A stretch of 64,000 nt of DNA from assembly GCF_963576545.1 (NCBI RefSeq), contig NC_083644.1:24813893-24877892 (forward strand), given 5' to 3'. Under the pieces are notes generated by a model. It was not told the origin of the DNA and searched no databases. It saw nothing but the letters and a program-made list of their open reading frames with translations. Below are positions 46,601-58,356 of the stretch, piece after piece. Within the stretch, counting starts at the first letter, position 1. The number at the start of each line of letters is the position of its first letter. Made by a program: the position numbers and the translations under genes. This DNA is from Limanda limanda (lineage: Eukaryota; Chordata; Actinopteri; Pleuronectiformes; Pleuronectidae).

Positions 46601-49600
46601 TAGGAAAGGTTTTGTGTTGTTATACCAATACACTTTTCTATGTTTAAATGTTACAAGTCACTGGTCAACTCTTCTTTCTAATTGCAGAAGAGGAGTACCA
46701 CCACTATTGCAGTGGAAGTGAAGAAGTCTCAGCATAAGTATGTGATTGGCCCCAAGGGAAACACCCTCCAGGAGATCCTGGAAAAAACTGGTGTGTCAGT
46801 TGAAATCCCACCTTCTGACAGCAGCTCAGAAACTGTCATCCTTCGTGGAGAGCCAGACCGTCTAGGTCAGGCTCTCACTGAAGTTTATGCCAAGGTAAAA
46901 ATAGTTTCTGATGACCAAAGACAAAGGGAATTCTTAGTTTATTGTTGGTTTAAAGTCACTAAAAGCGTACATTTCCCTTCGCAGGCAAACAGCTACACTA
47001 TTTCATCGGTTACAGCTCCTTCTTGGCTTCATCGTTTCATTATTGGCAAGAAGGGTCAAAACTTGGCCAAGATTACCCAACAAATGCCCAAGGTCTGTTG
47101 AATGATTGATTCTTAAATTATAGAGATTTAGGAAATACTTATGTACTTCAGTTTAACTTTTTCCCCTGTGTTTTGCATAAAGGTGCACATTGAGTTCACT
47201 GAGGGAGAAGATAAGATCACCCTGGAGGGTCCCACCAAAGACGTGCAGATGGTGCAGAGTCAGATTGAAGTCATTGTAACAGATTTGGTGAGTATTGCCT
47301 ATTAATGTCTTGGACTGAGACTGAAAATCAAATTTCTTTGTCAAAAGCACTTCTAATGTCAGGGTTATGTGCTATAAGGTTTTAAAGGATGAATTAAATT
47401 GACATTTTGATAATTTCTTATAACAGGTGAACCGCATGGACTATACAGAGATTAGTGTGGATACCAAATTTCACAGACACCTCATTGGAAAGGGAGGTGT
47501 TAACAGTAAGTACAGAGTTACTGCCAAAAGACTGCTCTAATAACTGTATCAACATTCTAATAAATCTACCTATTTCTGACTTGTTTATAGTCAACCGCAT
47601 CAAAGAGCTGCACAAGGTGACTGTCCGCATTCCCCCTGACAATGAGAAGAGCAACCTGATCCGTATTGAGGGGGATCCCCAGGGTGTACAAGAAGCCAAG
47701 AAGGAGCTGCTGGAGCTTGCATCACGCATGGTTTGTACAAGCTTCACAGTTAAGATGGTGATAATTGGATGCTACCGCTGGTTTTGCTAACGGCACGGTC
47801 TCTTGCAGGAGAACGAGCGTACAAAGGACCTGATCATTGAACAGCGTTTTCACAGAGCCATCATCGGCCAAAAAGGGGAGAAGATCAAAGAAGTGCGCGA
47901 CAAATTCCCTGAAGTGAGTCAGAAACTGTTGTTGTTTTCTTGATATATGCTGTTGGTTTGTACTTTTATAACTCTGAACTCTTCTGTGTCACAGGTCATC
48001 ATCAATTTCCCCGACCCAGCGCAGAAAAGTGACATCGTTCAGCTTAGAGGCCCACGAAATGAAGTGGAAAAATGCTCCAAGTTCATGCAGAAGATAGTGG
48101 CTGAAATGGTAATTAGTATTTGTGCTTGTATTTCCATACTATGTTGAAATATTAGAATGGACTTCCTATGGACACCATATTAAACTGTACTCAAGTGTTG
48201 ACCATCTGTCATTCCTTTCTTCAGGTGGAGAACGGTTTCGCTGTCTCAGTCCCCATCTTCAAGCAGTTCCACAGAAACATCATTGGAAAAGGAGGATCAA
48301 ACATCAAGAAGGTAATTTATATAAGTAATATAAAGTGTTTATGTTGCTGAGTCCATCTGTCAAAGGTTGGTTTGGAAATGATTTTCTCCTCCTTTCTAGA
48401 TTCGTGAGGAAACCAACACAAGAATTGACCTGCCTGCTGAGAACAGCAACTCTGAGATGATCGTCATCACTGGGAAGAAGGCCAACTGTGAGGCTGCACG
48501 GATCCGCATATTGGCCATTCAGAAGGAGCTGGTGAGCAGAAAAAGCACACGTGGACCTAAGTGTCTCTGATGCTTTGGCAGATCAATTCAAATCTAGTAC
48601 ATGTGCCCTATTTAATGTGTCAATGTTTTCAGGCGAACATTTCGGAGATCGAAGTTTCCATCCCCTCCAAGCTGCACAACTCCTTGATAGGGTCAAAGGG
48701 CCGTTTGGTGCGCTCTATCATGGAGGAGTGTGGTGGTGTTCACATCCACTTCCCCACTGAGGGCTCTGGGATTGATAAGGTCACCATCCGAGGCCCTGTG
48801 GAGGAGGTGGAGAAAGCCAAGCAGCAATTGCTTGGCTTGGCAGAGGAGAAGGTTTGTATGAATGTTTAATAAAAAGCTGAACTACTCTTGACCTCACTAA
48901 ACTGGCAGCCATTAGAGGGAGGGATGGGGGAGCGGCGCAAAAGAATCGCCTCTGTGCTGTGCCTTATTGGTCGTACATTACCACATGCTGTGAGCCTCTT
49001 CAGTGTTCTTTCAGCTGTCAGAACAAAAACACAGTTTGTGCACAGCTACTGCCAGGAGGTGGAAAATGTATTTTGACTGCTGTGGTTTTCTGACTGATGA
49101 TTAAATCATGTTTTGTCTCATTAAAACTTTGAGTTATGAGTTGAGAATTAAATATATAACTTACAAACTGAAAGACACGGCAGAAGAGTGGGAACTAGAC
49201 TTAGCCATACCAACATTATTTGAAACAACAAAATAAAAATGGGGAGAGGGGAAAGAAGAGCAAAGGTTGTTATAAAAATGAAGATGGGTCATAGTGTTTG
49301 GCTTATTGTTATGGGTGTGTGAGTTTATCGGAGCTAATAAGAGCATCTGAAGTATTGACTTATATGATTTTTAGGATAACTTGTAGTAAATGTTTTGTAG
49401 AGTTAAGTTTGTAAATGTTTTTCTTCAGCAAACAAAGAGCCACACAGCTGAGTTGCGTGCGAAGCCGGAATACCACAAGTTCCTCATCGGGAAAGGTGGT
49501 GCAAACATCCGCAAGGTTCGAGACAGTACCGGGGCCAGGATCATATTCCCCACCGCAGAGGACAAAGACCAGGAGCTCATCACTGTGATTGGCACTGAAG

Positions 49601-52600
49601 AAGCGGTGCAGGATGCCCAGAGAGAGCTGGAGGAACTCATCAAGAGTTTGGTATGTCTGCAAATTACTTTTGAACAAACCAGAACAAGGCTTACTTTTCT
49701 TAAAATGTCAGAATTCAAAAATATTTATTAATCTCTGACAGGACAACGTCGTTGAGGACACGATGATCGTTGACCCCAAGCACCATCGCTACTTTGTGGC
49801 TCGTCGTGGGCAAGTCCTTAGGGACCTTGCTGACGAGTATGGTGGCGTGATGGTGAGCTTCCCTCGCACGGGAGCTCAGAGTGAAACGGTCACCCTCAAA
49901 GGAGCCCAAGAATGTGTGGAGGCAGCCAAGAAGCGCATGCAGGAGATTGTTGAGGACTTGGTTAGTAGATACCATTGTTTTTCTAAGATGGTGTTTCACA
50001 AAAAAAAAATGTTCTTCGTTTTGGAATGCATCTGATTCTCTTTTTGATTTATAGGATGCTCAAGTGACGATTGAGTGTGTGATAACTCAGAAGTTCCACC
50101 GCTCCATCATGGGTCCCAAGGGCTCACGGATCCAGCAGATTACCAGAGATCACAATGTACAGATCAAGTTCCCAGACCGTGAAGACCCACAAGGTAAAAG
50201 CACGATCAGTGTCAGCTCAACGGTATAAAATATCCTTGAGACACTTTTTTTTTTTCAATATTAAACATTGTGGGTTTATTTGTATTTTTCCTAGCTGCTC
50301 CTCCTGCAGAGGCTCCTATTCAAGAGAATGGAGAAGCTAACGGAGAAGTGAAGGAGCCTGTCGATCCAAACGCACCCAAAAAGTGTGACGTGATTGTGAT
50401 TTCTGGCCGCAAAGAGCGGTGCGAAGCTGCCGTGGAAGCACTGAAGGTCAGTTTTCGTGACTTGATTTTTGTTCGACCCATTAAGTCCTATGGTGCCAAT
50501 TAACACTGCGATTTAATATCTAAGTGTTAATTCAAATTAACCACCTAAAACCGGAGGATGTCCAGAAGAACTGACAGAAAAAGTGTAATTTCTCAGCCTC
50601 TACAGCAGAAAGACTCATGAAATTTACAAAATATTTGGCTTCCAATGTAGATATTGCCTTTGCTCTAAACTTTGTGAGCATTATTGAAAACAACTAATAA
50701 AGCTGGTGAATAATGAATTTTCACATTTCCTATTCCGTAGTTCAGCGAATCAGTGTATTTCATCAGTTGCATGTCTTAAACGATGACATCCAACGTCTCC
50801 TTCAGCTCTAACAGGAGAAGCACGCAATTGTCGCATCCAGTTTTAAAGGTTTATACACGTGTGTTGCATCTGGTCTTAATGGGTGGATTTCTCTTAACTC
50901 TGATTTGTTCATTAAACTGTCTTCTTCCATCAGGCCTTGGTTCCTGTCACCATTGAGGTGGAAGTGCCTTTTGAGCTTCATCGATACATCATAGGACAGA
51001 AAGGAAGTGGAATTCGTAAGATGATGGATGAATTTGAGGTGAGTCTGGTTGAGTTTCTGTCCACACATGGATGCACCAGATTTAGATTTGCTTGTATTAT
51101 GGACTGACCTCACTGTCTCCCTCCAGGTTAATATTCAAGTGCCTGCTCCTGAGCAGCAGTCTGATAAAATCGCCATCACTGGCTTGGCCAATCACCTTGA
51201 TCGCGCCAAAGAGGGCCTCTTGGATCGCGTCAAAGAGCTGCAGGGCGAGCAAGAGGATCGGGTGAGTGTTGTGTGAAGAACTCTGAAGTGTCTGTGGGGC
51301 ATTGTTGACGATTCACATGCTGACGTGAGGCTATTAGCTAAAAAATTATTTAAGGGAACCCTTACAATTACATTGAAGGAAGTAGTAGCTTAATTATTAA
51401 CCTTTGCCTTGTCAGGTGACCACCCGTTCAGGTAGAAAATTCTAATCTAGAGCATTGTTTTCCCTCAAATCCTCTGCAGGCACTCAGGAGCTTCAAGCTG
51501 ACCATCACTGTGGACCCCAAGTATCACCCCAAAATCATTGGCCGCAAGGGGGCCATCATTACAACCATCCGCACTGAGCATGAGGTTAACATCCAGTTCC
51601 CAGAGAAGAATGATGAAAATCAGGTATAGTGTCTCCTGTTTTTTTCTCAGACACTTTCCCTTAATTCAATATCCAATATGATTCAATAAGACAGTGAAGG
51701 CTACATACTGCACAGCAGGTGGTGCTAAGTTACCATTTTCTACATGGCAAGACTACATGTGAAAACTGATTTCCATTTTAAATATTAAGTTGGTTGGTCT
51801 TTTTGACTGTTTTCCCTATGTACTTATCTTGTTTGGACATGGAGTCGGTTAACTAATCATTTTAAGTAAATTTTTTCTGTAAATTCAGATTTTTTTTTTC
51901 CTACAAGGTTTGGTATTAATGTTAATTTGTCTGCTGTTTCTCCACAGGATCAGATAACTATTACAGGGTATGAGCTTAAAGCCATAGCTGCAGGGGAAGC
52001 CATCAAGGCGATAGTGGGCGAGCTGGAAGAGATGATCTCTGAAGACATCACCCTGGACAGCAGGGTCCATGCTCGCATTATTGGCGCCCGTGGCAAAGGA
52101 ATCCGCAAGATCATGGATGAGTTTAAGGTGAGGATGAATTACACATCACTTTTTTTAAGAAAAACAAAAACATAAAAACCTTTGACATTACTAATGGCTT
52201 GTAAGCACATTCTTATCTGGGACTTCATGTCTCTACTTAGCATCATAAAGGGACCCTTGTTAATTTAGTTCAACTTTATTAATATCTTACTGTGATGGAT
52301 CAGATTGTGCACCTGAGAGCAACATAAAAGGGTTTCATTTTTGTTTTAAAGAAAGGGGGGAAAAATAAAGGCATCTTTTGTGCTCCAATTGGCGTAATCT
52401 TTAAGTCATCCGAGTGTTTGTAATTTCTATTCATATGAAACAATTTATTTGTGTTGTGTCGCTTTGGAAAAAGTGTTTGACATGGGTGGCATCAATCTTC
52501 TTTTCTTATTTTTTAGGTTGATCTCAGGTTTCCCCAGAGTGGAGCTGCAGACCCGAACCTTGTGACAGTCATAGGTCGCCCTGAGCTTGTGGATGAAGCC

Positions 52601-53309
52601 ATCGACCATCTCCTTAACTTGGAAGAAGAATTTGTAAGCTTTCCTGTGCATGAAAAACTGATCCCCCCCCCCCCATAATAATTGATTCTATTTATAAAGA
52701 ACTTGTTAAAACAGAGTTACAAAGTGTTGTGATAATGAAACAAACCACTAAAATAAATGGAGATGTTAATTAACAATGCAAGTTTAACTAAATATGTAAA
52801 ATGATAACAGCCCAAATAAAGTAAATATCAGGGAAGTTAGAATTGGAAAAACAAACTGTTTTCAGCATGTCTGAGCTCCTCGGCCAGCCCATTCCAAAGT
52901 CTTGCAATGTTATATCCACAGTCACATTTGGTTTGTAGCCGAGTCTTTTCCTGCCCTCATAAACTTTGTCATGCTTCTTTTTCAGATTGGGGATGTTGTG
53001 GAGAATGAGTCGAAGATGGCTTACATGAGGCCTCCAGGGGGCAGCGCTTCTTCCATGGATGAACATCGTGGCCCATCCAAAGGCTTTGTGGTGAGGGAGG
53101 CTCCCTGGACCACTGGCAGCGAGAAGGTGAGTGTTTCCCCACAAGGCTGGTACTGTTTGAAAATAACAATTGGTCACACCTCCCTCCTCTTAATCCCTGT
53201 TTTTCCCCACTGCGTTTAGGCCCCCGATATGACCAGTTCTGAAGATTTCCCGAGCTTTGGAGCCCCAGTTGCGGCCAAGTCCTCACCCTGGGGACCCAAG
53301 CGCTTCTAA
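43617..53309 (+). CDS. hdlbp: hdlbp: vigilin, multi-KH-domain RNA-binding protein
   Basis: Vigilin (high-density lipoprotein-binding protein) is a cytoplasmic and ER-associated protein that binds mRNAs and tRNA through tandem KH domains. Coding exons: 43617-43686, 43782-43939, 45725-45940, 46052-46258, 46357-46572, 46688-46894, 46985-47092, 47183-47287, 47427-47505, 47591-47730, 47809-47913, 47995-48108, 48225-48311, 48400-48531, 48633-48851, 49429-49650, 49742-49960, 50055-50193, 50295-50446, 50934-51038, 51127-51261, 51480-51623, 51948-52127, 52517-52633, 52986-53126, 53220-53309. The sum is 3807 nt, giving 1268 residues plus TAA, the same length as human vigilin. The start gives MSSVAVLTQESFNEHRSGLL, nearly identical to human, and the end gives SSPWGPKRF. 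Residues 76-148 are a degenerate KH-like segment; 14 KH domains follow, from IGKNGE to IGARGK. Whether it is the teleost a or b paralogue cannot be told from one window. Confidence 0.97.
45300..45338. repeat. Perfect 17-bp inverted repeat, 5-nt loop
   Basis: CTCAGGGATGTCAGAC (45301-45316) is followed by GTACT and then its exact reverse complement (45322-45337). One more A-T pair extends it to 45300/45338. Confidence 0.9.
45421..45451. repeat. Perfect 13-bp inverted repeat, 5-nt loop
   Basis: ATACTTCCTGGTG (45421-45433), loop CGCTA, and exact reverse complement CACCAGGAAGTAT (45439-45451). It lies 83 nt after the hairpin at 45300-45338. Confidence 0.9.
46052..52633 (+). other. hdlbp: hdlbp KH-domain array (14 KH domains)
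   Basis: GXXG-type loops in order: GKNG, GEMM (degenerate), GPKG, GKKG, GKGG, GQKG, GKGG, GSKG, GKGG, ARRG (degenerate), GPKG, GQKG, GRKG, GARG. The degenerate third-position loop (VGEMMQ) and the RRGQ form also occur in human vigilin as I remember it. Several domains are single phase-0 exons of 207-222 nt; the others are split by one intron just after the loop. Between KH11 and KH12 (exons 20-21) the fish protein has a short insert (APPAEAPIQENGEANGEVKE) where human has a different acidic insert. Confidence 0.93.
52986..53309 (+). other. hdlbp: hdlbp C-terminal tail exons
   Basis: Two exons encode residues 1193-1268: IGDVVENESKMAYMRPPGGS, GPSKGFVVREAPWTTGSEK and APDMTSSEDFPSFGAPV, ending WGPKRF and TAA at 53307-53309. 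The GFVVR-APWT and EFPSFGA-like motifs match human vigilin. Confidence 0.94.
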
Positions 53310-54625
53310 GCTGCGCTGCTACAAATGGGCCTGAACTTAACCGGACACAATCCTCCCCGTCATTGTCCCCCTCTTGACCTGGACTGACTGCTGACCCTGA
53401 AAGTCTTCAGTTCTGAGAGTGTCATCCTTCTCTGTCTACTTATCCTGGTCTGCCCTTGCAGATTCATCAGTCTAAAAGTGCTTTCAGGTACTGTAGCTTT
53501 GTATCTGCATAAAAAAAATCTGTATCATGCTTAAAAGAAGAAACAAAGTGACAGATGGTGTGGTTTAGTCTCCACAGTTTGTAAGAAACTGACATTTAAA
53601 TGTTGGTTGGACCTGACATTTCATTGTGGTTTGAACTATTATACCAAATTCAACGGTGGCCAGACATCAGTTTATTTTGTTGAGCTGCCCTTAGTTGCCT
53701 TTGCAGGGTGGGGAAAAGGGATTGAACACCTGCTGGTGACATGATGCTTGACCCACAAGGGGCCAGATGATTCAGTAACCTACCTACCGACCCCCCCTCC
53801 TGCTTTAATCATGTAGCTGAGTGAAACTTAAGCCCTCAAGCACACTGTAATGGTCGTCTTCTGTCACAACTCTCCATTTGCTTGTTAACTGTGCTTCTGT
53901 GATTATGGTCATGTAGTGGCACGTACCTTGTAGCCTTATGAATTGATGAACTTTACTACGGGGTGGGCGGGGGAGCGGTATCAGCCACTGCAGAATGGCA
54001 CCAACTCAAACTGCCAGATGCTTGGAGATCGTACCAGAACTAAAATTCTTACAACACTAGGTCTAGAGCTCCAACGCATCAAACCTCACAATTTTACTGT
54101 TGAACGAACTACAAAAGAAAATAACTGTGTTTGTGTGCAAAACAGCAGACCACCATGTGCCAACTATCTGTTTAGTGATGTTTCGTGTAACTCATCCTCT
54201 GTAATGGGTCAGTGTCCAGTCCCTTTGTCTTCCAGTTGCTATGCAGATTGTTCTGTTACATAGCAATGGCCCTTTTTTATCAGCCTTATAACTAGAAGGA
54301 TACAAACCAAGTAGGGATGATGTGCAGGTGTCTTTTTTTTTTTGTTTTTTGTTTTTCTAATGAGTAACTGGAAGGGGAAGTTTATTGTTCCTCAGAAGGT
54401 TCTTCGAACAACTCACCCACCTAGTTGTGGTAACTACATGAACTTTGCTTGAGTGCAGATTTAGCTTGCTAGCTGCTAACCCAACACCTCACATCAGCCT
54501 ATCTTGGTTTATATCATCCTAGTATTGAATGAAAGATTATGCAAATACCATTGAAGTGAACGGTTATGGATGACACTGGAAAAGAAATTGTCCAAAAAAG
54601 TCAATAAAAATTGAAAATCTTTGTT
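53310..54625 (+). other. hdlbp: hdlbp 3' UTR
   Basis: It runs from the TAA to just past the AATAAA at 54603-54608, about 1.3 kb. It contains T-rich runs near 54333 but no ORF with similarity. The ORF at 53943-54263 inside it is spurious. Confidence 0.75.
54603..54608 (+). terminator. hdlbp: hdlbp polyadenylation signal AATAAA
   Basis: Canonical hexamer in TCAATAAAAATTG, followed within 20-50 nt by T- and GT-rich sequence (TTTGTTTTGCG). It is the first canonical hexamer I noticed after the stop. Confidence 0.75.
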
Positions 54626-54695
54626 TTGCGTCCCTGTATCTTTTTTATGAACAGGAAAGTTGTGATTCTACTACTACCTAGTCCTGGAATATAAC

Positions 54696-55576
54696 TAGGG
54701 ATGGGTATCGTTTGGTTTTTATCCGATACCGGTTCCTAACCGATACTTTTAAAACGATACCGGTGCCTAAACGGTGCCTGAACCGATACTTTTTTCAAAA
54801 AAGTGCACAAAACGATGCTTGACTGAGAAAGGCTTTTTTTATTGCCAAATATATTAACTGTTTAAAGTAGATTATAAATATAAATAAATACAAACCCCTT
54901 TTTAACTTAAAACTATGAATAACATACGAACTGTTAACAAAAGTTTACACTATACTTAAATAAATAAAAATAAATACAAAACACACACACTCTGACTCGT
55001 GACTCTGACTTGGTGCCTGAGCCAAATAAAGACTGAGGGTCGCTTTCCCATCACTCGGAGACCCCCGTGTCTCCGCGGCTGGGGCTGTCGCAGGCAGGCT
55101 TCGGCCCACCTTCGTACCCCTAAAATGCGGTCGCTTTTATGAAACATTTCTCGGCGTGGTCTTCGCTCCTCCCGCACCGACCCTTTCCAAGCCGACCCGG
55201 AGCCGGTCGCGGCGCACCGCCACGGAGGAGATGCGCCCGGCGGGGCCGGCCAGCGCCGGGGACAGGTCTAGCGAGGAGATCCCCCCCCCCCAACACCTGC
55301 ACCGGAGCCCTGACGCACGCGGGGCGCGGGCAGCGCGGGGACAAGAGTCTGTCCACAAGCAGCCGCGGCCGACATGCGGGGGCCCGCGGGAGCCGCCGCT
55401 TCCCGTGAAGGAAGGAGCGGAAGTGTGAGGAGGCGGGACGAGCGGAGACCTCAGTCTTCCATTGGCTCAGGAACCGAAATGAGGAACCGAAATCTCCGTT
55501 GCATTTCGGTCCGGGTATGTACCGGTTGTATTGGTACCGGTTCCATATTGGAACCGGTTCTCGGTACCCAACCCTA
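54696..55576. mobile_element. Non-autonomous hAT-type transposon (MITE, 881 bp) with 8-bp target-site duplication
   Basis: Ends TAGGGATGGGTATCG and (reverse complement of the right end) TAGGGTTGGGTACCG form about 15-bp terminal inverted repeats. Both sides are flanked by the identical 8-mer AATATAAC (54688-54695 and 55577-55584), the hallmark of hAT insertion. Subterminal ACCGATAC and CGATACCGG words are repeated near the left end, with GGTACCGG/GGAACCGG words at the right. The interior (about 55.0-55.45 kb) is strikingly GC- and CpG-rich. ORFs inside it resemble no transposase, so mobility would depend on a transposase in trans. It inserted about 90 bp beyond the hdlbp polyadenylation signal. 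Confidence 0.85.
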
Positions 55577-55666
55577 AATATAACTCGCACCTAAATACTA
55601 TCACAAATGTGTCTGTGAGTGGCACATTTGAAGGGGACATCAATTAAGTGTTGGCCGTGTATTATG

Positions 55667-55838
55667 AAGTCAATCCATCCAGTATCTTATCCTTTTGAGG
55701 GACAAGAAGGGAGATGGAGCCAATCCCAACTAACATAGGGCGAGAGACAAGGTCCACCCTAGACAGGATAGAGACAATGAATGCAACCTTTTTGCCGTGA
55801 GGTATCACTGCTCACCACTGCACCACTTTGCTACCTGA
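55667..55838. repeat. Internally deleted copy of a common fish repeat
   Basis: The left part reads TCAATCCATCCAGTATCTTATC and GGAGCCAATCCCAACTAACA; the right part ends CACTGCTCACCACTGCACCA. These match the two ends of the longer element at 58027-58356, with the middle missing. Confidence 0.5.
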
Positions 55839-56138
55839 ATTATGAAGAACTTTTTGGCTTTTATTTGGATCGACAAGAAAAGGATTAGTAGAAAAGGTAA
55901 ATAAAGTGCCTGCCTTTTACCACATACAAGCTATCAGCCAAAATCAAGAGAAACCAAAAGACAGCACTGACAGGAGAGTTTTCAGTTAAAGTATTGTATA
56001 TTAAGTTGAATCAATAAAATACATTTTAGGTCATATATTACGTGATAATGAATCATAGATCAATGTAACTTAATTTTGTCTCATCCCTGATCATGTATAC
56101 AAAATGAACTTTAGTGTTGCTGTGCTGTATACAAATAT

Positions 56139-56181
56139 ACACACACACACACACACACACGTGCATGAGTGTGTGTGTACG
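56139..56181. repeat. (AC)n microsatellite with adjacent (GT)n
   Basis: Eleven AC units at 56139-56160, followed after GTGCATGA by a short GT tract. The partly inverted arrangement could fold back. ORFs across it are artefacts. Confidence 0.85.
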
Positions 56182-57183
56182 TAATAGAAACATTTCAGAG
56201 CTGTCTTCAACTTGGCATTTTTGTTTATGTCCATATTTCAGGCTTAAGGTAGTCGGCATAAATGCAAATCATTTTCATCCAAGCATTTTAAATAATCATT
56301 ATACTTAAATGACTTTACTTTAGAGCCTCTGCAAATGGAAGGACTATTTATAAATTAACGAAACCTAAATAGTAAATTTATGAAATTTGTGTTAAACCCC
56401 ACTTGAATTTAAGTCTTTACTTCCAATCCACTGAGGCGGTTTAGGCAAAGTATTATGTATGAGTACTATTGCAACAATTCTACTAAATGCTTTAAATGAC
56501 CTAATATAAACTGGTATCAGACAAAGATGGTGACCGGGCCATTTTTCATAAAATGCAAAAGGTTGTGTATGTAGTTTGTGCCATTGAGACGACTTCAGGT
56601 TGCATAGAACAAGCCAGACAGAGTTGTCCAACCTTGGTCCGTTATTTGTATGGGGATGGCTGAGTCAGCATGTTTATACTGCTGACTGGACTGAGATATA
56701 TCTAGAGTTGTCAGAGCATCCGGTCCGTAAGTCGAGACCTGTTCAAAGTAGCAGTGTCATGCTGGGTATTTTAAAGCATGTGTGAACTCACTGTATCACA
56801 AGAGATGCACCAGCAGATCAGGGGTGTTGAAGTCAGAGGGAAAGTTTGACCTTGATAACTTTGAAGTGCACAGAGAAGATTAGAATCAGCAAGATAAAAA
56901 ATCAAATCGGATCTTTCCAGACTTTGAAGTCTGTGTAGTAATGTACTTGGAATTTAATGCTCCTATCGTGATGTAAAGTGGAGAGAGGTCATCACCTGTA
57001 ACATCTGGGATGACAGATGTGCATGTGATGTGCACAGAGGACCAGAATCTTGGGTGTAAGGGATTTATTGAGTCTATGTCAAAAGCTTGGTAATTATTGG
57101 TCACATGCCATTCTGTTTAGATGCAACTCACTTGTAACATTTTGAACGTAATCTGGCAATGCAACGTCTCAAAAGATACATTA

Positions 57184-57222
57184 TTTGCATTCTTCACTTC
57201 CTGTCGTAGTGAAGAATGCAAA
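57184..57222. repeat. Perfect 15-bp inverted repeat, 9-nt loop
   Basis: TTTGCATTCTTCACT (57184-57198) and AGTGAAGAATGCAAA (57208-57222) are exact reverse complements around TCCTGTCGT. No surrounding gene was seen. Confidence 0.85.
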
Positions 57223-57332
57223 ACTTGTTGGAAGAGAAACCGTGAGCTGGTTCAGAGTCTAAAAATAAACAATTATCAATATTAGATGACCGAATGAAAG
57301 CAACACCTGCAGAGTTAGCTAAAAGTCAGCAA

Positions 57333-57334
<2 letters not shown>

Positions 57335-57403
<69 letters not shown>

Positions 57404-57441
57404 TGACTGTGTGTGTGTGTGTCTGTGTGTGTCTGTGTGTG
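57335..57441. repeat. (GT)n microsatellite, degenerate at its right end
   Basis: About 34 GT units, then CTGACTGTGTG and GTCTGTGTGT interruptions. No coding content. Confidence 0.9.
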
Positions 57442-58026
57442 CTGAACAAATCATCAAGCGTGGAGGATAAAGTAGGTAATGATAAATTCAATCTGACTCA
57501 CATCTTGCATTTATAATAATTATATGATATTTATCATGATAAATATTATATTATTATAATGGAAAATATTTTACAGTGGGTTCAGTTTTTCTTTCCAGTT
57601 CTCACATTTTCTTATGAGCTGCAATGATGGTATTAAACGTGTAAAAGCAGCTCCTATTAAAACACAACTATAATTTGGTATTGGGTAAGTATTGTTGTAA
57701 ACTATCAAGTTTTTAGTGACAGATATAAATTCAGAAAACGCTTAATGAATTTTAAATTACATTTTGCCCAATTGTTTATTTTCCACTTTATTGTAAACTC
57801 TTGTTTGTTTTGGGATCCCATACAATGTTGACCAAGTTTCCCCACAGTATTGGCCAGTAGCTGGGCTGTTGACAGATTTTGATCTGATCCTTTGACATTC
57901 ACCAAATAGCATAGGTTACCATGGTTACCCAGGTTAAAATTGAACCAACTTCGTTGTACTAGATAACCTGATGAAGCGTAAAGAAACTCCCTAAACTTGC
58001 TGATACAGACCTTTTCCTTTCCTTTC

Positions 58027-58356
58027 CATCCATCCATCTGTCAATCAAGCCATCCATCCATTAATAATCTTTGACCTGCAGGTTCAGCTGACATTGGACA
58101 AGAAGCAGGGTACTATCACAGGGCCAAAATAAAGAGAAAAACAATCAATCACACACTGGTGGAGTTAGAGTCTCCAATTAATCTAACCCAGTTTGCCTGT
58201 GTTTTGACTGTGTGAGGAAGTGTGACTACCTGAAGACAACCCACGCAAACATGGGGAGAACATACAATCTCCACACAGACCCAGGCCCAGGCCAAGCAGG
58301 GAATCAAACCTTGCTGTCAGGCAACTGTGCTAACCACTGCATCACCGTGCCACCCC
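58027..58356 (-). mobile_element. tRNA-related SINE-like repeat (fish type)
   Basis: Read on the minus strand, the head is GGTGGCACGGTGATGCAGTG GTTAGCAC, matching a pol III A box (TGATGCAGTGG). GGTTTGATTCC follows, one or two changes from a B box (GGTTCGANTCC). The body (GGAGATTGTATGTTCTCCCC, ATGTTTGCGTGGGTTGTCTT) and a terminal ATGGATGG tail are typical of a very common fish repeat. Confidence 0.6.

Noticed and set aside
50770..50905. Possible C/D-box snoRNA in an hdlbp intron
   Set aside because: A GATGA-like C box and a CTGA occur, but the spacing (about 125 nt) is too long and no terminal stem is evident.
53943..54263. 106-residue ORF downstream of the hdlbp stop
   Set aside because: Lies in the 3' UTR, with no known domain and unremarkable composition.
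55120..55590. 156-residue minus-strand ORF
   Set aside because: It lies wholly inside the GC-rich core of the hAT MITE, overlaps other long ORFs on both strands, and resembles no transposase or known protein.
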